Below, in pieces: positions 37,317 to 46,126 of a stretch of 64,000 nucleotides of DNA. Every line of letters begins with the position of its first letter. Positions within the stretch are counted from its first letter, which is position 1. Made by a program: the position numbers and the translations under genes. Source of the DNA: Microbispora rosea. GTDB lineage: Bacteria > Actinomycetota > Actinomycetes > Streptosporangiales > Streptosporangiaceae. The notes beneath the pieces were generated by a model. The model did not search any database, was not told where the DNA came from, and was given only the letters and a program-made list of their open reading frames with translations. Location: positions 1 through 64,000 of the forward strand of contig NZ_FTNI01000013.1 in the NCBI RefSeq assembly GCF_900156315.1, written 5' to 3'.

Positions 37317-37574
37317 TCAGCTGGAGAACAGCATGCCGACCCAGCTGTTGCGCCGGTGGCCGTGGTGGCCTCCGTGGTGGCCGCCCCAGGCGGGGCCACC
37401 GTGCGCCGGCGGCGGGGGAGCGTAGTGCTGCTGGGCCCACTGGGACTCCATCCGGGTCAGCGTCTCCAGCTCGCCGTAGTCCAGGAAGATCCCGCGGCAG
37501 TTGTCGCACTGCTCGATGTGGACCCCGTTGCGGTCGAACGTCCGCATCCGGCCACGGCACTTGGGGCACTCCAT
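37317..37574 (-). CDS. TFIIB-type zinc ribbon protein
   Basis: 85 residues. The zinc ribbon CPKCRGRM...CDNCRGIFLD (two CxxC pairs) is followed by the helix GELETLTRME typical of zf-TFIIB small proteins. A Pro/Gly/His-rich tail (GGHHGGHHGHRR) ends the protein and may bind metal. Function unknown. It is downstream of the phosphotransferase gene on the same strand. Confidence 0.85.
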   Translation of the reverse strand: MECPKCRGRMRTFDRNGVHIEQCDNCRGIFLDYGELETLTRMESQWAQQHYAPPPPAHGGPAWGGHHGGHHGHRRNSWVGMLFSS

Positions 37575-37593
37575 GTGACGAACTCTCCCTCGA

Positions 37594-38439
37594 TCAGGTC
37601 CCGGCCTCCGCGGCCGCGACGATCCTCCTGCAGGCGGACACCAGGGCCTCGGCGGCGTCGTCGGGCGGTTCCCCCGCCCGCGCCGCCGTGGCCACCGCCG
37701 TCGCGGCCAGTTGGACGGTCAACGCACGGGCCGGCGCGTCGAGTTCCCGCCACGGGTCGTCCGCGGAGACGGCGGTCCCGCCCGCCGCGAGGTAGGCGGT
37801 CAGGAAGCGTTCCCAGTCCCACGGTCCGAGCAGGCCGGCGGCGTACCACGCGGCCGGGCGGGCCAGGTCCCACGCGGGGTCGCCAGGGCCCAGGTCGTCG
37901 GGGTCGATCAGCAGCCACGCGCCGTCGTGCCGGACGATCTGGCCGAGGTGCCAGTCGCCGTGCGTCAGCGCGCCTCCCTCCCGGACCGGCGGCAGCGTCG
38001 CGTACGCCGCCCGGATCGGGGCGGCGGCGGCGTCGGGGACGCCGGCGGCGGCCAGGTCGGCCATGGCCCTGGGCAGCCGTGACGGTCCCCCTGCGGGCGG
38101 CAGCTCCGGGGGCGTCGGCCGGGAGTGCAGCAGGGCGAGCAGCCGGCCGCCCTCCTCCCACGGGGTGGTCCCGGCGTCCACGTCGTCGATGGTGAGTGGT
38201 TCGCCGGCGGGCCAGATCGTGACGAGCCTGCCGTCCAGCCGTTCGAGGCCGAGAGGGGCCAGCATGACGCCGGGCAGGTCGGCGGCGGCGTCGAGGCGGG
38301 CGCGCAGGGCGCGTTCGTCGGTGCCGGGGGGATGGGCCTTGACGACAATGTCGCCGGCCCTCACCACGAGCACGCGGGTCTGCTTGAGCACCGTCACCGG
38401 CCCGTCGCGGCGCGCCAGCCGCGCCAGTTCCTCGATCAC
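37594..38439 (-). CDS. APH-family phosphotransferase
   Basis: About 281 residues of the aminoglycoside phosphotransferase / kinase-like fold. The catalytic loop is LTHGDWHLGQIVRHDG and the metal site is LLIDPDDLGPGDPAWD. I place the start at GTG 38439 because it lies 7 bases after TAGGGT, the only promoter-like element; GTG 38448 falls inside that promoter. The substrate may be a drug, a sugar or something else. It is divergent from the LLM oxidoreductase gene. Confidence 0.85.
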   Translation of the reverse strand: MIEELARLARRDGPVTVLKQTRVLVVRAGDIVVKAHPPGTDERALRARLDAAADLPGVMLAPLGLERLDGRLVTIWPAGEPLTIDDVDAGTTPWEEGGRLLALLHSRPTPPELPPAGGPSRLPRAMADLAAAGVPDAAAAPIRAAYATLPPVREGGALTHGDWHLGQIVRHDGAWLLIDPDDLGPGDPAWDLARPAAWYAAGLLGPWDWERFLTAYLAAGGTAVSADDPWRELDAPARALTVQLAATAVATAARAGEPPDDAAEALVSACRRIVAAAEAGT

Positions 38440-38443
38440 GGGG

Positions 38444-38459
38444 GACACCCTAGGGTGTC
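38444..38459. promoter_or_regulatory. Palindromic promoter shared by two divergent leaderless genes
   Basis: GACACCCTAGGGTGTC is a perfect 16-bp palindrome. Its core reads TAGGGT on each strand. On the plus strand TAGGGT (38451-38456) lies 6 bases before ATG 38463; on the minus strand TAGGGT (38452-38447) lies 7 bases before GTG 38439. Both genes would therefore be leaderless and share one symmetric -10 box. Confidence 0.6.
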
Positions 38460-38462
38460 GTC

Positions 38463-39356
38463 ATGAAGGTTGGTTTCGGTGTGCCGGTGTCGGGCTCGTG
38501 GGCGACTCCGGAGAACATGAGGCGGATCGCGCGCCGCGCGGACGAGCTCGGCTACCACGGGGTGTGGACGTTCCAGCGCCTGCTCTATCCCGTCGGCAAC
38601 CCGATGGGCCCGGTCTACCGGAGCGTGCACGACCCGGTCGTCGCGCTCGCGTACCTGGCGGGCGTCACCGAGCGGGTGCGGCTCGGGGTGGCCGTGCTCA
38701 ACCTGCCCTTCGTCTCTCCGGTGCTGATGGCCAAGCAGCTCGCCTCCCTCCAGGAGGTGTCGGGCGGCAGGCTCGACGTGGGCCTGGGGCTCGGCTGGCT
38801 GCCCGAGGAGTTCGCCGCCTCCGGCGTGCCGATGGAACGGCGGGGCAGGCGTGGGGAGGAGTACGTCGGCCTGCTGCGGCGGCTGTGGACCGAGGACGTC
38901 GTCGAGCACAAGGGCGAGTTCTACGAGGTGCCGCGCTCCCACCAGGACCCCAGGCCGGCGACGCCGCCGCCGGTGATGCTCGGCGGCACGGCCCGGGTGG
39001 CGCTCGAGCGGGCCGGGCGGATCGCCGACGGCTGGATCAGCTCCAGCCGGGCCGATCTGAGCACCATCGACCAGCAGATCGCCATCGTGCAGGAGGCGGC
39101 GCGGCAGGCGGGCCGCGACCCCGGCGCGCTGCGCTTCGTCGTCCGCGGCGTCACCCGCGTCCTCGCGTCGGAGGAGGGCCCACTGACGGGGTCGTACGAC
39201 AAGATCCGGCGGGACGTCGAGGCGCTCGAGGCCAAGGGCGTGACCGAGGTCTTCCACGACCTCAACTTCGACCCCGAGATCGGCAACCCCGAGGCCGACC
39301 CCCGCGACTCCATGCGACGCGCCGAAGAGGCCCTGGAAGCTCTCGCCCCCCGGTGA
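38463..39356 (+). CDS. LLM class F420-dependent oxidoreductase
   Basis: 297 residues of the luciferase-like TIM-barrel family, F420-type. Landmarks are the start MKVGFGVPVSGSWATPENM, LGVAVLNLPFVSPVLMAKQLASL, GRLDVGLGLGWLPEEF and PPPVMLGGTARVALERAGR. The substrate is unknown. Its last 95 bases overlap the convergent DedA gene. Confidence 0.88.
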   Translation: MKVGFGVPVSGSWATPENMRRIARRADELGYHGVWTFQRLLYPVGNPMGPVYRSVHDPVVALAYLAGVTERVRLGVAVLNLPFVSPVLMAKQLASLQEVSGGRLDVGLGLGWLPEEFAASGVPMERRGRRGEEYVGLLRRLWTEDVVEHKGEFYEVPRSHQDPRPATPPPVMLGGTARVALERAGRIADGWISSSRADLSTIDQQIAIVQEAARQAGRDPGALRFVVRGVTRVLASEEGPLTGSYDKIRRDVEALEAKGVTEVFHDLNFDPEIGNPEADPRDSMRRAEEALEALAPR

Positions 39357-39930
39357 GCTCCACCGCCGTCAGGGACACGACGAGGACGAGCCCGACGGCC
39401 AGCGGCCCGGCGACGGCCAGGTGGGCGGTGATCGCGTTCGCGAGGTCGGGGACGGACCTGCTGAGGGTCACCAGGGTCGCCGCCCACGCCGCCGCCGTGG
39501 GCACGCTGACGCGGGCGAAGGCCGCGTACGGCACGCCCGCCCAGCCCGTGAGCCTCGGGACGAGGGTGCGGGCGGCGCCGAGCCACTGACCGCCCGCGAC
39601 GGCCCAGGCGCCTCTCCTCGCCACCATGCGGCGGGCCCGCGCCCACGCGGCGGGCGCGAACCGGTCCGCCAGGGGGTGGATGGAGGCGGCGCCCTCGCGT
39701 CTGCGGCCCTGGGCGTACGACAGCTGCGTGCCGGCGACGGCGGCCGCCATGGCCACGGCGACCGTCCCGGCGAACGGCAGCACGCCGAGGCGGGCGAGGT
39801 AGCCGAGGGCCACCAGCACGCTCGTCCCCGGCAGCGCCACCCCGGCGAGCGTGCCGGCCTCGGCGACGATCAGCATCGCCGCGACCGCGAGCACGAGGGG
39901 AGCGGGAAGCCGGCCGAGCAGCTCAGCCAC
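39262..39930 (-). CDS. DedA/SNARE-associated membrane protein
   Basis: 222 residues with about four to five membrane helices. The DedA pattern is partly visible (GVALPGTSVLVALGYLARLG, GTQLSYAQGRRREG, RRGAWAVAGGQWLGAARTLVPRLTGWAGV). DedA members are thought to flip lipids. The GTG at 39930 overlaps the methyltransferase stop by 8 bases. The last 30 or so residues are Arg/Gly-rich and lie antisense to the LLM oxidoreductase gene, so the functional end may be earlier in evolution. Confidence 0.8.
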   Translation of the reverse strand: MAELLGRLPAPLVLAVAAMLIVAEAGTLAGVALPGTSVLVALGYLARLGVLPFAGTVAVAMAAAVAGTQLSYAQGRRREGAASIHPLADRFAPAAWARARRMVARRGAWAVAGGQWLGAARTLVPRLTGWAGVPYAAFARVSVPTAAAWAATLVTLSRSVPDLANAITAHLAVAGPLAVGLVLVVSLTAVELTGGRELPGPLRRVAWSRGGRPRGCRSRGRS

Positions 39931-40546
39931 GGTGCACCGGCCTGCGGCACACGTAGGCCAGGCCGGGCGGCATGTTGCGCCAGACCGGCCCGGTCGTGAG
40001 CACCTCGTCGAAGGCGGCGCGCAGGCGCCGCCGGAAACGCCGCGCCCGTGCCAGCGGCACCGCGGGCAGATAGGTCACCGTGGTGAACGCTCCCGTCGGG
40101 CGCAGCACCCGCCCGACCTCCCTGAGGATCGACTCCTGCACGTCCTCGGGGAAGAGCGTCCACGGCAGCGTGCTGACCACGGCGTCGACCCGCGAGACTC
40201 CCCGTTCGCCCAGCAGCGCGCCGAGGCGGGCCGCGTCGCCCTGGAGCACGTCCAGCCAGGGCCGGGCGCGTCGCAGGTGCGCCACCATCCCCGGGTCGAT
40301 CTCGACGGCGAGCTGGCGGGAGCCGGGGGCGAGCCGTTCCCTGATGGCCTCGCTGATCGCGCCGGTGCCCGGGCCGAGCTCCACGACCACGGCGGGACCG
40401 TTCGTCGGGACGACGGCGGTGAGGGCCCGCGCGAGCGAGCGCGAGCTCGGGGCCACGGCCCCCACGACGCCCTGCCGCCGCAGCGCCACGCCCGCGAACG
40501 CCCTCAGATCGGAGACCTGCTGGACTGTCTCGTTCATGCGGTCCAT
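39923..40546 (-). CDS. Class I SAM-dependent methyltransferase, phospholipid N-methyltransferase-like
   Basis: 207 residues. SAM motif I is VVVELGPGTGAISEAI, motif II is LAVEIDPGMV and post-II is LDVLQGDAARL. The catalytic-region pattern STLPWTLFP resembles the PmtA-like / rRNA-adenine-methylase-related group, and the N-terminal FAGVALRRQGVVGAVAPSSRSLAR is typical of that group. ATG 40546 or 40537 may start it. Paired with DedA, a membrane-lipid role is plausible but not shown. Confidence 0.82.
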   Translation of the reverse strand: MDRMNETVQQVSDLRAFAGVALRRQGVVGAVAPSSRSLARALTAVVPTNGPAVVVELGPGTGAISEAIRERLAPGSRQLAVEIDPGMVAHLRRARPWLDVLQGDAARLGALLGERGVSRVDAVVSTLPWTLFPEDVQESILREVGRVLRPTGAFTTVTYLPAVPLARARRFRRRLRAAFDEVLTTGPVWRNMPPGLAYVCRRPVHRG

Positions 40547-40659
40547 CAGACCGGTGCGCGACCCGGGCCCGCCAGCCGTCCCGGCCCCCCTGCGGGGGTA
40601 TGGCCAGCCCTACCTCCGCTGGGGGGCCTGGCCGTCTTCGACCTGGCCCGGACGGCCTC

Positions 40660-40665
40660 TAGGGT
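40660..40665 (+). promoter_or_regulatory. -10 element TAGGGT for leaderless sensor kinase transcript
   Basis: TAGGGT followed by 7 bases and GTG 40673. No ribosome binding site lies between, and this fixes the kinase start. Confidence 0.5.
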
Positions 40666-40672
40666 GGGTCGG

Positions 40673-41938
40673 GTGCGCCTCAACGGCCCGTGGCAGGCCC
40701 TCGCCCGCAGGGACCTGCTGGCGACCTCGCTGCCCTGGCGTGCCCTCGCCTACCTGGTGACGGGCGCGGTCGTCGGCGTGGTCGTGCTGGCGTCGCTGGT
40801 CGTCTCGCTGACCGCAGGGGCGCTGCTCACCGTTTTCCTGGTGGGCGTGCCGCTGCTGGCGGTCCCGGTGGTCGCCGCCGTGCCGCTGGGCGCGCTCGAA
40901 CGCCGGCGGCTGCGGATCATGGACGCCGAGCCCGCGCCGAGCCCCCACCGCCCCGCGCCCCCGGGCCCGCGCGGATGGCTCGGGACGCGCCTGCGGGAGC
41001 AGGCGACCTGGCGGGCCCTCGCCTACACGGGCCTGCTGGCCGTCGTGCTCGGCCCGGTCGAGCTGATCGCCGTGACGTACGGCCTGGTGGCGCCGCTCGT
41101 GATGATCTTCGCCCCGGTCAGCGTGGCGGAGGCGGGGCCCATCGTGCTGCTGAAGTTCTGGCCGCTCGGCTCGCTCACCGAGGCGTTCGCCGCCGCGCTC
41201 CTGGGGGTCGCGGTGCTCGTGCTGGCGGCGTACCCGATCACCGCACTCGCGACCGCGCACGCACTGCTGGCCCGGTTGCTGCTCACGTCCGGGAAGGGCG
41301 AGCCGGGCGAGCGGCTCGCCGAGCTGACCCGCTCCCGGAGCCGCCTGGTCGAGGCGTTCGAGGTCGAGCGGCGGCGCATCGAGCGTGATCTGCACGACGG
41401 CGCGCAGCAGCGGCTGGTCGCGCTGACGATGACGCTCGGCCTGGCCAAGGTCTCACGGGGTGAGGAGGCGGCCGAGCTCGTGGCCAGGGCGCACGAGGAG
41501 GCGAAGCTCGCCCTCGCCGAGATCCGCGACCTGGTCCGCGGCATCCATCCCCGCATCCTCGCCGATCGGGGACTGCCCGCCGCGGTCGCGGAGCTGGCCG
41601 ACCGGTCGCCCGTGCCGGTCGAGGTCGACGTGGACGTCCCCCGGCTGCCGGAACCGGTGGAGTCGGTCGCCTACTTCGTCGTCAGCGAGGGCCTGGCCAA
41701 CGTGGCCAAGCACAGCGGGGCCGAGCGGGCCCGGGTGCGGGGCCGGCTCGACGGCCGGCTGCTCACCGTCGAGATCCGGGACGACGGGGTGGGCGGTGCG
41801 GACGTGACCGCCGGAACCGGGCTCGCCGGGCTCGCCGACCGCGTTTCCGCGGTCGAGGGCAGGCTGATGCTGTCGAGCCCGCCGGGCGGCCCGACCCTGC
41901 TGCGCGCGGAGATCGAATGCCTGCCGGCGCTTCCCTGA
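40673..41938 (+). CDS. NarL-system sensor histidine kinase
   Basis: 421 residues. The N-terminal half has about four membrane helices (AYLVTGAVVGVVVLASLVVS and others). The HisKA_3 dimerisation segment has the phospho-His in ERRRIERDLHDGAQQRLV. The HATPase domain ends with IRDDGVGGADVTAGTGLAGL. Actinobacterial kinases with this layout pair with NarL regulators: the next gene, which overlaps by 22 bases, is one. The signal is unknown. GTG 40673 is set by the leaderless promoter. Confidence 0.9.
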   Translation: MRLNGPWQALARRDLLATSLPWRALAYLVTGAVVGVVVLASLVVSLTAGALLTVFLVGVPLLAVPVVAAVPLGALERRRLRIMDAEPAPSPHRPAPPGPRGWLGTRLREQATWRALAYTGLLAVVLGPVELIAVTYGLVAPLVMIFAPVSVAEAGPIVLLKFWPLGSLTEAFAAALLGVAVLVLAAYPITALATAHALLARLLLTSGKGEPGERLAELTRSRSRLVEAFEVERRRIERDLHDGAQQRLVALTMTLGLAKVSRGEEAAELVARAHEEAKLALAEIRDLVRGIHPRILADRGLPAAVAELADRSPVPVEVDVDVPRLPEPVESVAYFVVSEGLANVAKHSGAERARVRGRLDGRLLTVEIRDDGVGGADVTAGTGLAGLADRVSAVEGRLMLSSPPGGPTLLRAEIECLPALP

Positions 41939-42576
41939 CCGTCGTCATCGCCGAGGACGGCGTGCTGCTCCGCGAGGGACTGGCCACGCTGCTGGCCCGG
42001 TTCGGCCACCGGGTGGCCGCCACCGCCGGCGACGCCGAGGGGCTGGTGAAAGCGGTGGAGGAGCACGCCCCCGACATCGTCGTCACCGACGTGCGGATGC
42101 CGCCCGGCTTCTCCGATGAGGGACTGCGGGCCGCCGTGGCGTTGCGCGCCGCGCATCCCGGGCTCGCCGTCCTGGTGCTGAGCCAGTACGTCGAGCAGAC
42201 CTACGCGGCGGAACTGCTCGACTCGGGGGACGGCACCGGCGTGGGCTACCTCCTCAAGGACCGGATCGGAGAGGTCGAGGAGTTCGTGGACGCCCTGACC
42301 ACCGTCGCCGGCGGGGGGACGGTCGTGGACCCGGAGGTCGTGCGTCAGCTTCTGCGCCGCCGCCGCGACCCGCTGCGGCGGCTCACCCCACGGGAGGGCG
42401 AGGTCCTCGCCCTGATGGCCGAGGGCAGGTCGAACGCCGCGATCGCCCGCGCGCTGGCGGTGTCGGAAGCCGTCGTCGGCAAGCACATCGGGAACATCCT
42501 CGCCAAGCTCGACCTGCCTCCCGACGAGGACGCCCATCGCCGCGTCCTCGCCGTCGTCGCGTTCCTGCGCGGCTAG
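41917..42576 (+). CDS. NarL/LuxR-type response regulator
   Basis: 219 residues. The receiver has the acidic pocket [12 protein letters not shown], phospho-Asp in [11 protein letters not shown] and Lys in [10 protein letters not shown]. The HTH region reads [22 protein letters not shown] and [11 protein letters not shown]. It is the partner of the overlapping kinase gene. The stop shares CTAG with the convergent LLM gene stop. Confidence 0.92.
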   Translation: MPAGASLTVVIAEDGVLLREGLATLLARFGHRVAATAGDAEGLVKAVEEHAPDIVVTDVRMPPGFSDEGLRAAVALRAAHPGLAVLVLSQYVEQTYAAELLDSGDGTGVGYLLKDRIGEVEEFVDALTTVAGGGTVVDPEVVRQLLRRRRDPLRRLTPREGEVLALMAEGRSNAAIARALAVSEAVVGKHIGNILAKLDLPPDEDAHRRVLAVVAFLRG

Positions 42577-43616
42577 ACCATCCCGTACGCCTGGGCGATC
42601 AGCTCGTAGGAGCGCAGGCGCGCCGCGCCGCCGTGGACCTGAGTGGTGATCATCAGCTCGTCGGCCCCGGTGCGCTTGCGCAGCTCCTCCAGCCCGTCGC
42701 GCACGGTCTGCGGGCCGCCGTGCACCACCGTCGACAGCCGCTCGTGGACGAACTCTCGCTCCATCGGGGTGTACGGGTACGCCTCCGCCTCCTCCGGAGT
42801 GGGCGTACGGCCGGGCCTCCCCTGCCGCAGGCGCAGCCACGACAGCGCGCCCGGCATGACCTGGCGCAGCGCCTCCTCGTCGGTGTCGGCCGCGACGGCC
42901 GCCACCCCGATCAGCGCGTACGGCCGGTCGAGGACCGCCGAGGGCCGGAACGAGGAGCGGTAGAGGTCGAGCGCGGGCTCGGTGTTGGCGGCGCTGAAGT
43001 GGTGGGCGAAGGCGAACGGCAGCCCGAGCAGCCCGGCCAGCCTGGCGCTGAACCCGCTGGAGCCGAGCAGCCAGATCGGCGGCCGGTCGTCACCGCGCGG
43101 CACCGCCTGGATCCTCGCGTACGGGTGGCCGGGCGGGAAAGCGCCGTCGAGGAAGCCGGTCAGCTCGGCCACCTGCTGCGGGAACTCGTCGGGGTCCACC
43201 TCGGCGGAGCGCCTTAGGGCGTTCGCCGTCGCCATGTCCGTGCCGGGGGCGCGGCCGAGGCCGAGGTCGATGCGGCCGGGATGCAGCGCGTGCAGCGTGC
43301 CGAACTGCTCGGCGATCACCAGCGGCGCGTGGTTGGGCAGCATCACGCCCCCGGAGCCGATCCGGATCGACCGGGTCGCCGCCGCGAGGTGCGCGATCAG
43401 CACGGCAGGGGAGGAGCTGGCGACTCCGGGCATTCCGTGGTGTTCGGCGACCCAGATGCGGTGGTAGCCCCACTCCTCGGACCGGCGGGCCACTTCGGTG
43501 GCGTCGCGCAGCGCCTCGGTGGGCGTGGAGCCCTCGCCGACGGTCGCGAGCTCCAGGATCGACAGCGGCACCTCGGCCGTCCCGCGCGGCACCCCACGGA
43601 TGTTGTCATCGCTCAT
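42573..43616 (-). CDS. LLM class flavin-dependent oxidoreductase
   Basis: 347 residues of the luciferase-like monooxygenase family, MsnO8-type. Landmarks are [13 protein letters not shown] at the start, [59 protein letters not shown] and [16 protein letters not shown] 43616 is chosen as the methionine nearest the conserved start. The substrate is unknown. Confidence 0.9.
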   Translation of the reverse strand: MSDDNIRGVPRGTAEVPLSILELATVGEGSTPTEALRDATEVARRSEEWGYHRIWVAEHHGMPGVASSSPAVLIAHLAAATRSIRIGSGGVMLPNHAPLVIAEQFGTLHALHPGRIDLGLGRAPGTDMATANALRRSAEVDPDEFPQQVAELTGFLDGAFPPGHPYARIQAVPRGDDRPPIWLLGSSGFSARLAGLLGLPFAFAHHFSAANTEPALDLYRSSFRPSAVLDRPYALIGVAAVAADTDEEALRQVMPGALSWLRLRQGRPGRTPTPEEAEAYPYTPMEREFVHERLSTVVHGGPQTVRDGLEELRKRTGADELMITTQVHGGAARLRSYELIAQAYGMV

Positions 43617-43705
43617 GCTCGGCCCAACCTGAGGTCGCATCAGGATATTTCCGGACGTGGTGAGGGATGTGCTTCGGCGCTCCGTCACCTGCCATGCTTG
43701 GACGC

Positions 43706-44485
43706 ATGAGCGAGCGAAAGCCCATCGAGTCGTGGCTGTCCGACATGGACGGGGTGCTGGTCCACGAGGGGCAGCCGGTGCCGGGTGCCGACGAGTTCAT
43801 CAGGCGCCTGAAGGAGTCGGGGAAGCGGTTCCTCGTCCTGACGAACAACTCGATCTACACTCCCCGCGACCTGTCCGTACGGCTGCGCGCGGCCGGGCTG
43901 GAGGTGCCGCCCGAGTCGATCTGGACCTCCGCGCTGGCCACCGCCAAGTTCCTCGCCGACCAGCGGCCCGAGGGTTCGGCGTACGTGATCGGCGAGGCGG
44001 GGCTGACCACGGCCCTGCACGAGGCCGGCTACGTGCTGACCGACCTCGACCCCGACTACGTGGTGCTGGGCGAGACCCGCACCTACAGCTTCACGTCGAT
44101 AACGCGGGCGATCCGGCTGATCGACAACGGCGCGCGCTTCATCGCGACCAACCCCGACCCCATCGGCCCCTCGACCGAGGGCTCGCTTCCCGCCTGCGGC
44201 GCGGTGGCCGCGATGATCACCAAGGCGACCGGAGTGGAGCCGTACTTCATCGGCAAGCCCAACCCGATGATGATGCGCAGCGCGCTCAACCGGATCGACG
44301 CGCACAGCGAGACCACCGCGATGATCGGTGACCGCATGGACACCGACGTCGTCTGCGGCATCGAGGCGGGACTGCACACGATCCTGGTGCTCACCGGCGT
44401 CACCCAGAAGGACCAGATCGACCGTTATCCGTTCCGGCCCACGCAGGTGGTCAACTCCGTGGCCGACCTCGTCGACCTGGTCTGA
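43706..44485 (+). CDS. HAD-IIA family phosphatase (NagD-like)
   Basis: 259 residues. Motif I is [13 protein letters not shown], motif II is [13 protein letters not shown], the C2 cap is in the middle, motif III has Lys in [10 protein letters not shown], and motif IV is [18 protein letters not shown]. Likely a broad phosphatase for sugar or nucleotide phosphates. ATG 43706 lies 7 bases after CATGCT and has no ribosome binding site, which fits a leaderless start. Confidence 0.9.
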   Translation: MSERKPIESWLSDMDGVLVHEGQPVPGADEFIRRLKESGKRFLVLTNNSIYTPRDLSVRLRAAGLEVPPESIWTSALATAKFLADQRPEGSAYVIGEAGLTTALHEAGYVLTDLDPDYVVLGETRTYSFTSITRAIRLIDNGARFIATNPDPIGPSTEGSLPACGAVAAMITKATGVEPYFIGKPNPMMMRSALNRIDAHSETTAMIGDRMDTDVVCGIEAGLHTILVLTGVTQKDQIDRYPFRPTQVVNSVADLVDLV

Positions 44486-44486
44486 A

Positions 44487-44505
44487 CCTGACGGGTTCCG
44501 TCAGG
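44487..44505. terminator. Hairpin after HAD gene
   Basis: CCTGACGG-GTT-CCGTCAGG: 8-bp perfect arms, 3-base loop, starting 2 bases after the HAD stop. There is no T-run. It also sits just upstream of the -10-like CATGCT (44515-44520) of the next gene, so it could be an operator instead. Confidence 0.5.
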
Positions 44506-44527
44506 TACGGGTGCCATGCTGGCCGGC

Positions 44528-45163
44528 ATGAACCATCGCGTCTACCTGGAACTCGGCCCCAAGAAGGTCTTCGCCTGCTCGATCGACTGGCCGGGCTGGT
44601 GCCGCATCGGCAAGACGGAGGAGGCCGCGCTCGGCACGCTCGTGGACTACACGCCGCGCTTCCGGGTGATCGCCGAGCGGGCGGGGCTGGAGTTCGCGCC
44701 GGGGGAGCCGGAGGTCGTCGCACGGGTCAAGGGCGACAGCACGACGGACTTCGGCGCGATCTCCGCCATCCCCGGCTTCGACCGGGAGCCGGTCGACGCG
44801 CCGGAGGCCGCGCGTGCGGCCGCCCTCGCCCGCGCGGCGTGGGCGGTGTTCGCCGAGGTGACCGCGGCGTCTCCGGAGGAACTGCGCAAGGGCCCCAGGG
44901 GCGGCGGCAGGGACCGGGACAAGATGGTCTCCCACGTCGTGGAGGCCGAGCGCGCGTACGCCCGGAAGATCGGCGTGCGGCACAAGCCCTTCAAGGACGA
45001 GGCCGGCCGCATCGCCATGCGCGAGGACATCGTGCGGGCGCTCGAGCGGCCGGCCGAGGCCTTTCCTCCCGGTGGTGAGGGCTGGCCCGTGCGATACGCC
45101 GCGCGCCGCATCATCTGGCACGTGGTCGACCACATCTGGGAGATGGAAGACCGCAGGCTCTAG
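44528..45163 (+). CDS. DinB-like conserved hypothetical protein
   Basis: 211 residues. The start HRVYLELGPKKVFACSIDWPGWCR is typical of an actinobacterial family annotated hypothetical. The C-terminal half (about 100-211) is helical with a DinB-like His arrangement (MVSHVVEAERAYARKIG and RRIIWHVVDHIWEME). No signal peptide. ATG 44528 lies 7 bases after CATGCT, fitting a leaderless start. Function unknown. Confidence 0.75.
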   Translation: MNHRVYLELGPKKVFACSIDWPGWCRIGKTEEAALGTLVDYTPRFRVIAERAGLEFAPGEPEVVARVKGDSTTDFGAISAIPGFDREPVDAPEAARAAALARAAWAVFAEVTAASPEELRKGPRGGGRDRDKMVSHVVEAERAYARKIGVRHKPFKDEAGRIAMREDIVRALERPAEAFPPGGEGWPVRYAARRIIWHVVDHIWEMEDRRL

Positions 45164-45182
45164 TCCCCCTGGTTATGCGCAA

Positions 45183-46126
45183 TTGAGTACGAGCAAGGCC
45201 CGCGGCGCGGGCATCGCCTCCTTCGTCGGCACCTCCATCGAGTGGTACGACTTCTATCTACGGAACCGCCTCGGCGCTGGTGTTCGGCAAGCTGTTCTTC
45301 CCCGAGGCCAGTCCCACGGCAGGCGTCATGGCGTCCTTCGCCACGTTCTGGGTCGGGTTCCTGGCCCGTCCTCTCGGCGGTGTGGTCTTCGGCCACCTCG
45401 GCGACCGCATCGGCCGCAAGGGAACGCTCATCACCACGCTGCTTCTCATGGGCGGCGCGACGACCCCGTGCTGCCCACGTACGCGTCCGTCGGCATGGCC
45501 GCGCCCGCGCTGCTGGCCGTGCTGAGGCTGGTGCAGGGCATCGCGGGTGGGCGGCGAGTGGGGCGGCGCCGTGCTGATCGCCGCCGAGCACGCCGGGCCC
45601 AAGCGCATCTTCTACGCGGCGTTCGCCCAGCAGGGCTCGCCCGCGGGCTCGATCCTCGCCACCGGGATGTTGGCGCTCGTCAACCTGCTGCCCGAGGACG
45701 CGTTCCTGTCGTACGGCTGGCGCATCCCGTTCCTCGCCTCCGCCGTCCTGCTCGTGATCGGGCCGGTCATCCGGCTGCGGGTCGAGGAGTCGCCGGATTT
45801 CGTGCGGCTGCGTGAGCAGCGGGAGGTCGCCAAGCTCCCCGTCGCCGAGGTCCTCCGCCCGGCGTGGCCGCTGGTGCTGCTCGGGATCGGCGCGAGCGGC
45901 GTCGGCATCGCCTCGGCCTACTTCACCAACACCTTCATCCTGTCGTGGGCCACCAGCGACCTCGGCATCGCGAAGGGCACGGTGCTGATCGTCATGACGC
46001 CGGTGACGTTCCTGCTGGTCGGCACCGGCTCCGCGCCGTTGGCCACGCTGGGCCTCACCCTGAGCATCGTGTTCGGCGGCGCGTCGTATGCGGCGCTGGC
46101 GGGCTTCCTCGCCGAAGTGTTGGGCT
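45183..46126 (+). pseudogene. MFS transporter (metabolite:H+ symporter type), three frameshifts and truncated
   Basis: The sequence follows a typical MHS-family symporter but changes frame three times. FVGTSIEWYDFYL runs to about 45260 and continues one frame on as YGTASALVFGKLFFPEA (2-base loss). After LLLMGGATT near 45467 several bases are missing and the frame returns with PTYASVGMAAPALLAVLRLVQG. At about 45550 one extra G shifts into VGGEWGGAVLIAAEH. The last recognisable part, ASYAALAGFLAEV, breaks off near TM9 and runs into amidohydrolase sequence. It cannot make a working transporter unless the read is wrong. Confidence 0.85.

Noticed and set aside
45183..46126. Reading the MFS fragments as programmed frameshifting
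   Set aside because: Three separate shifts of different kinds (2-base loss, larger loss, 1-base gain) plus truncation are typical of decay, and no slippery heptamer was seen.
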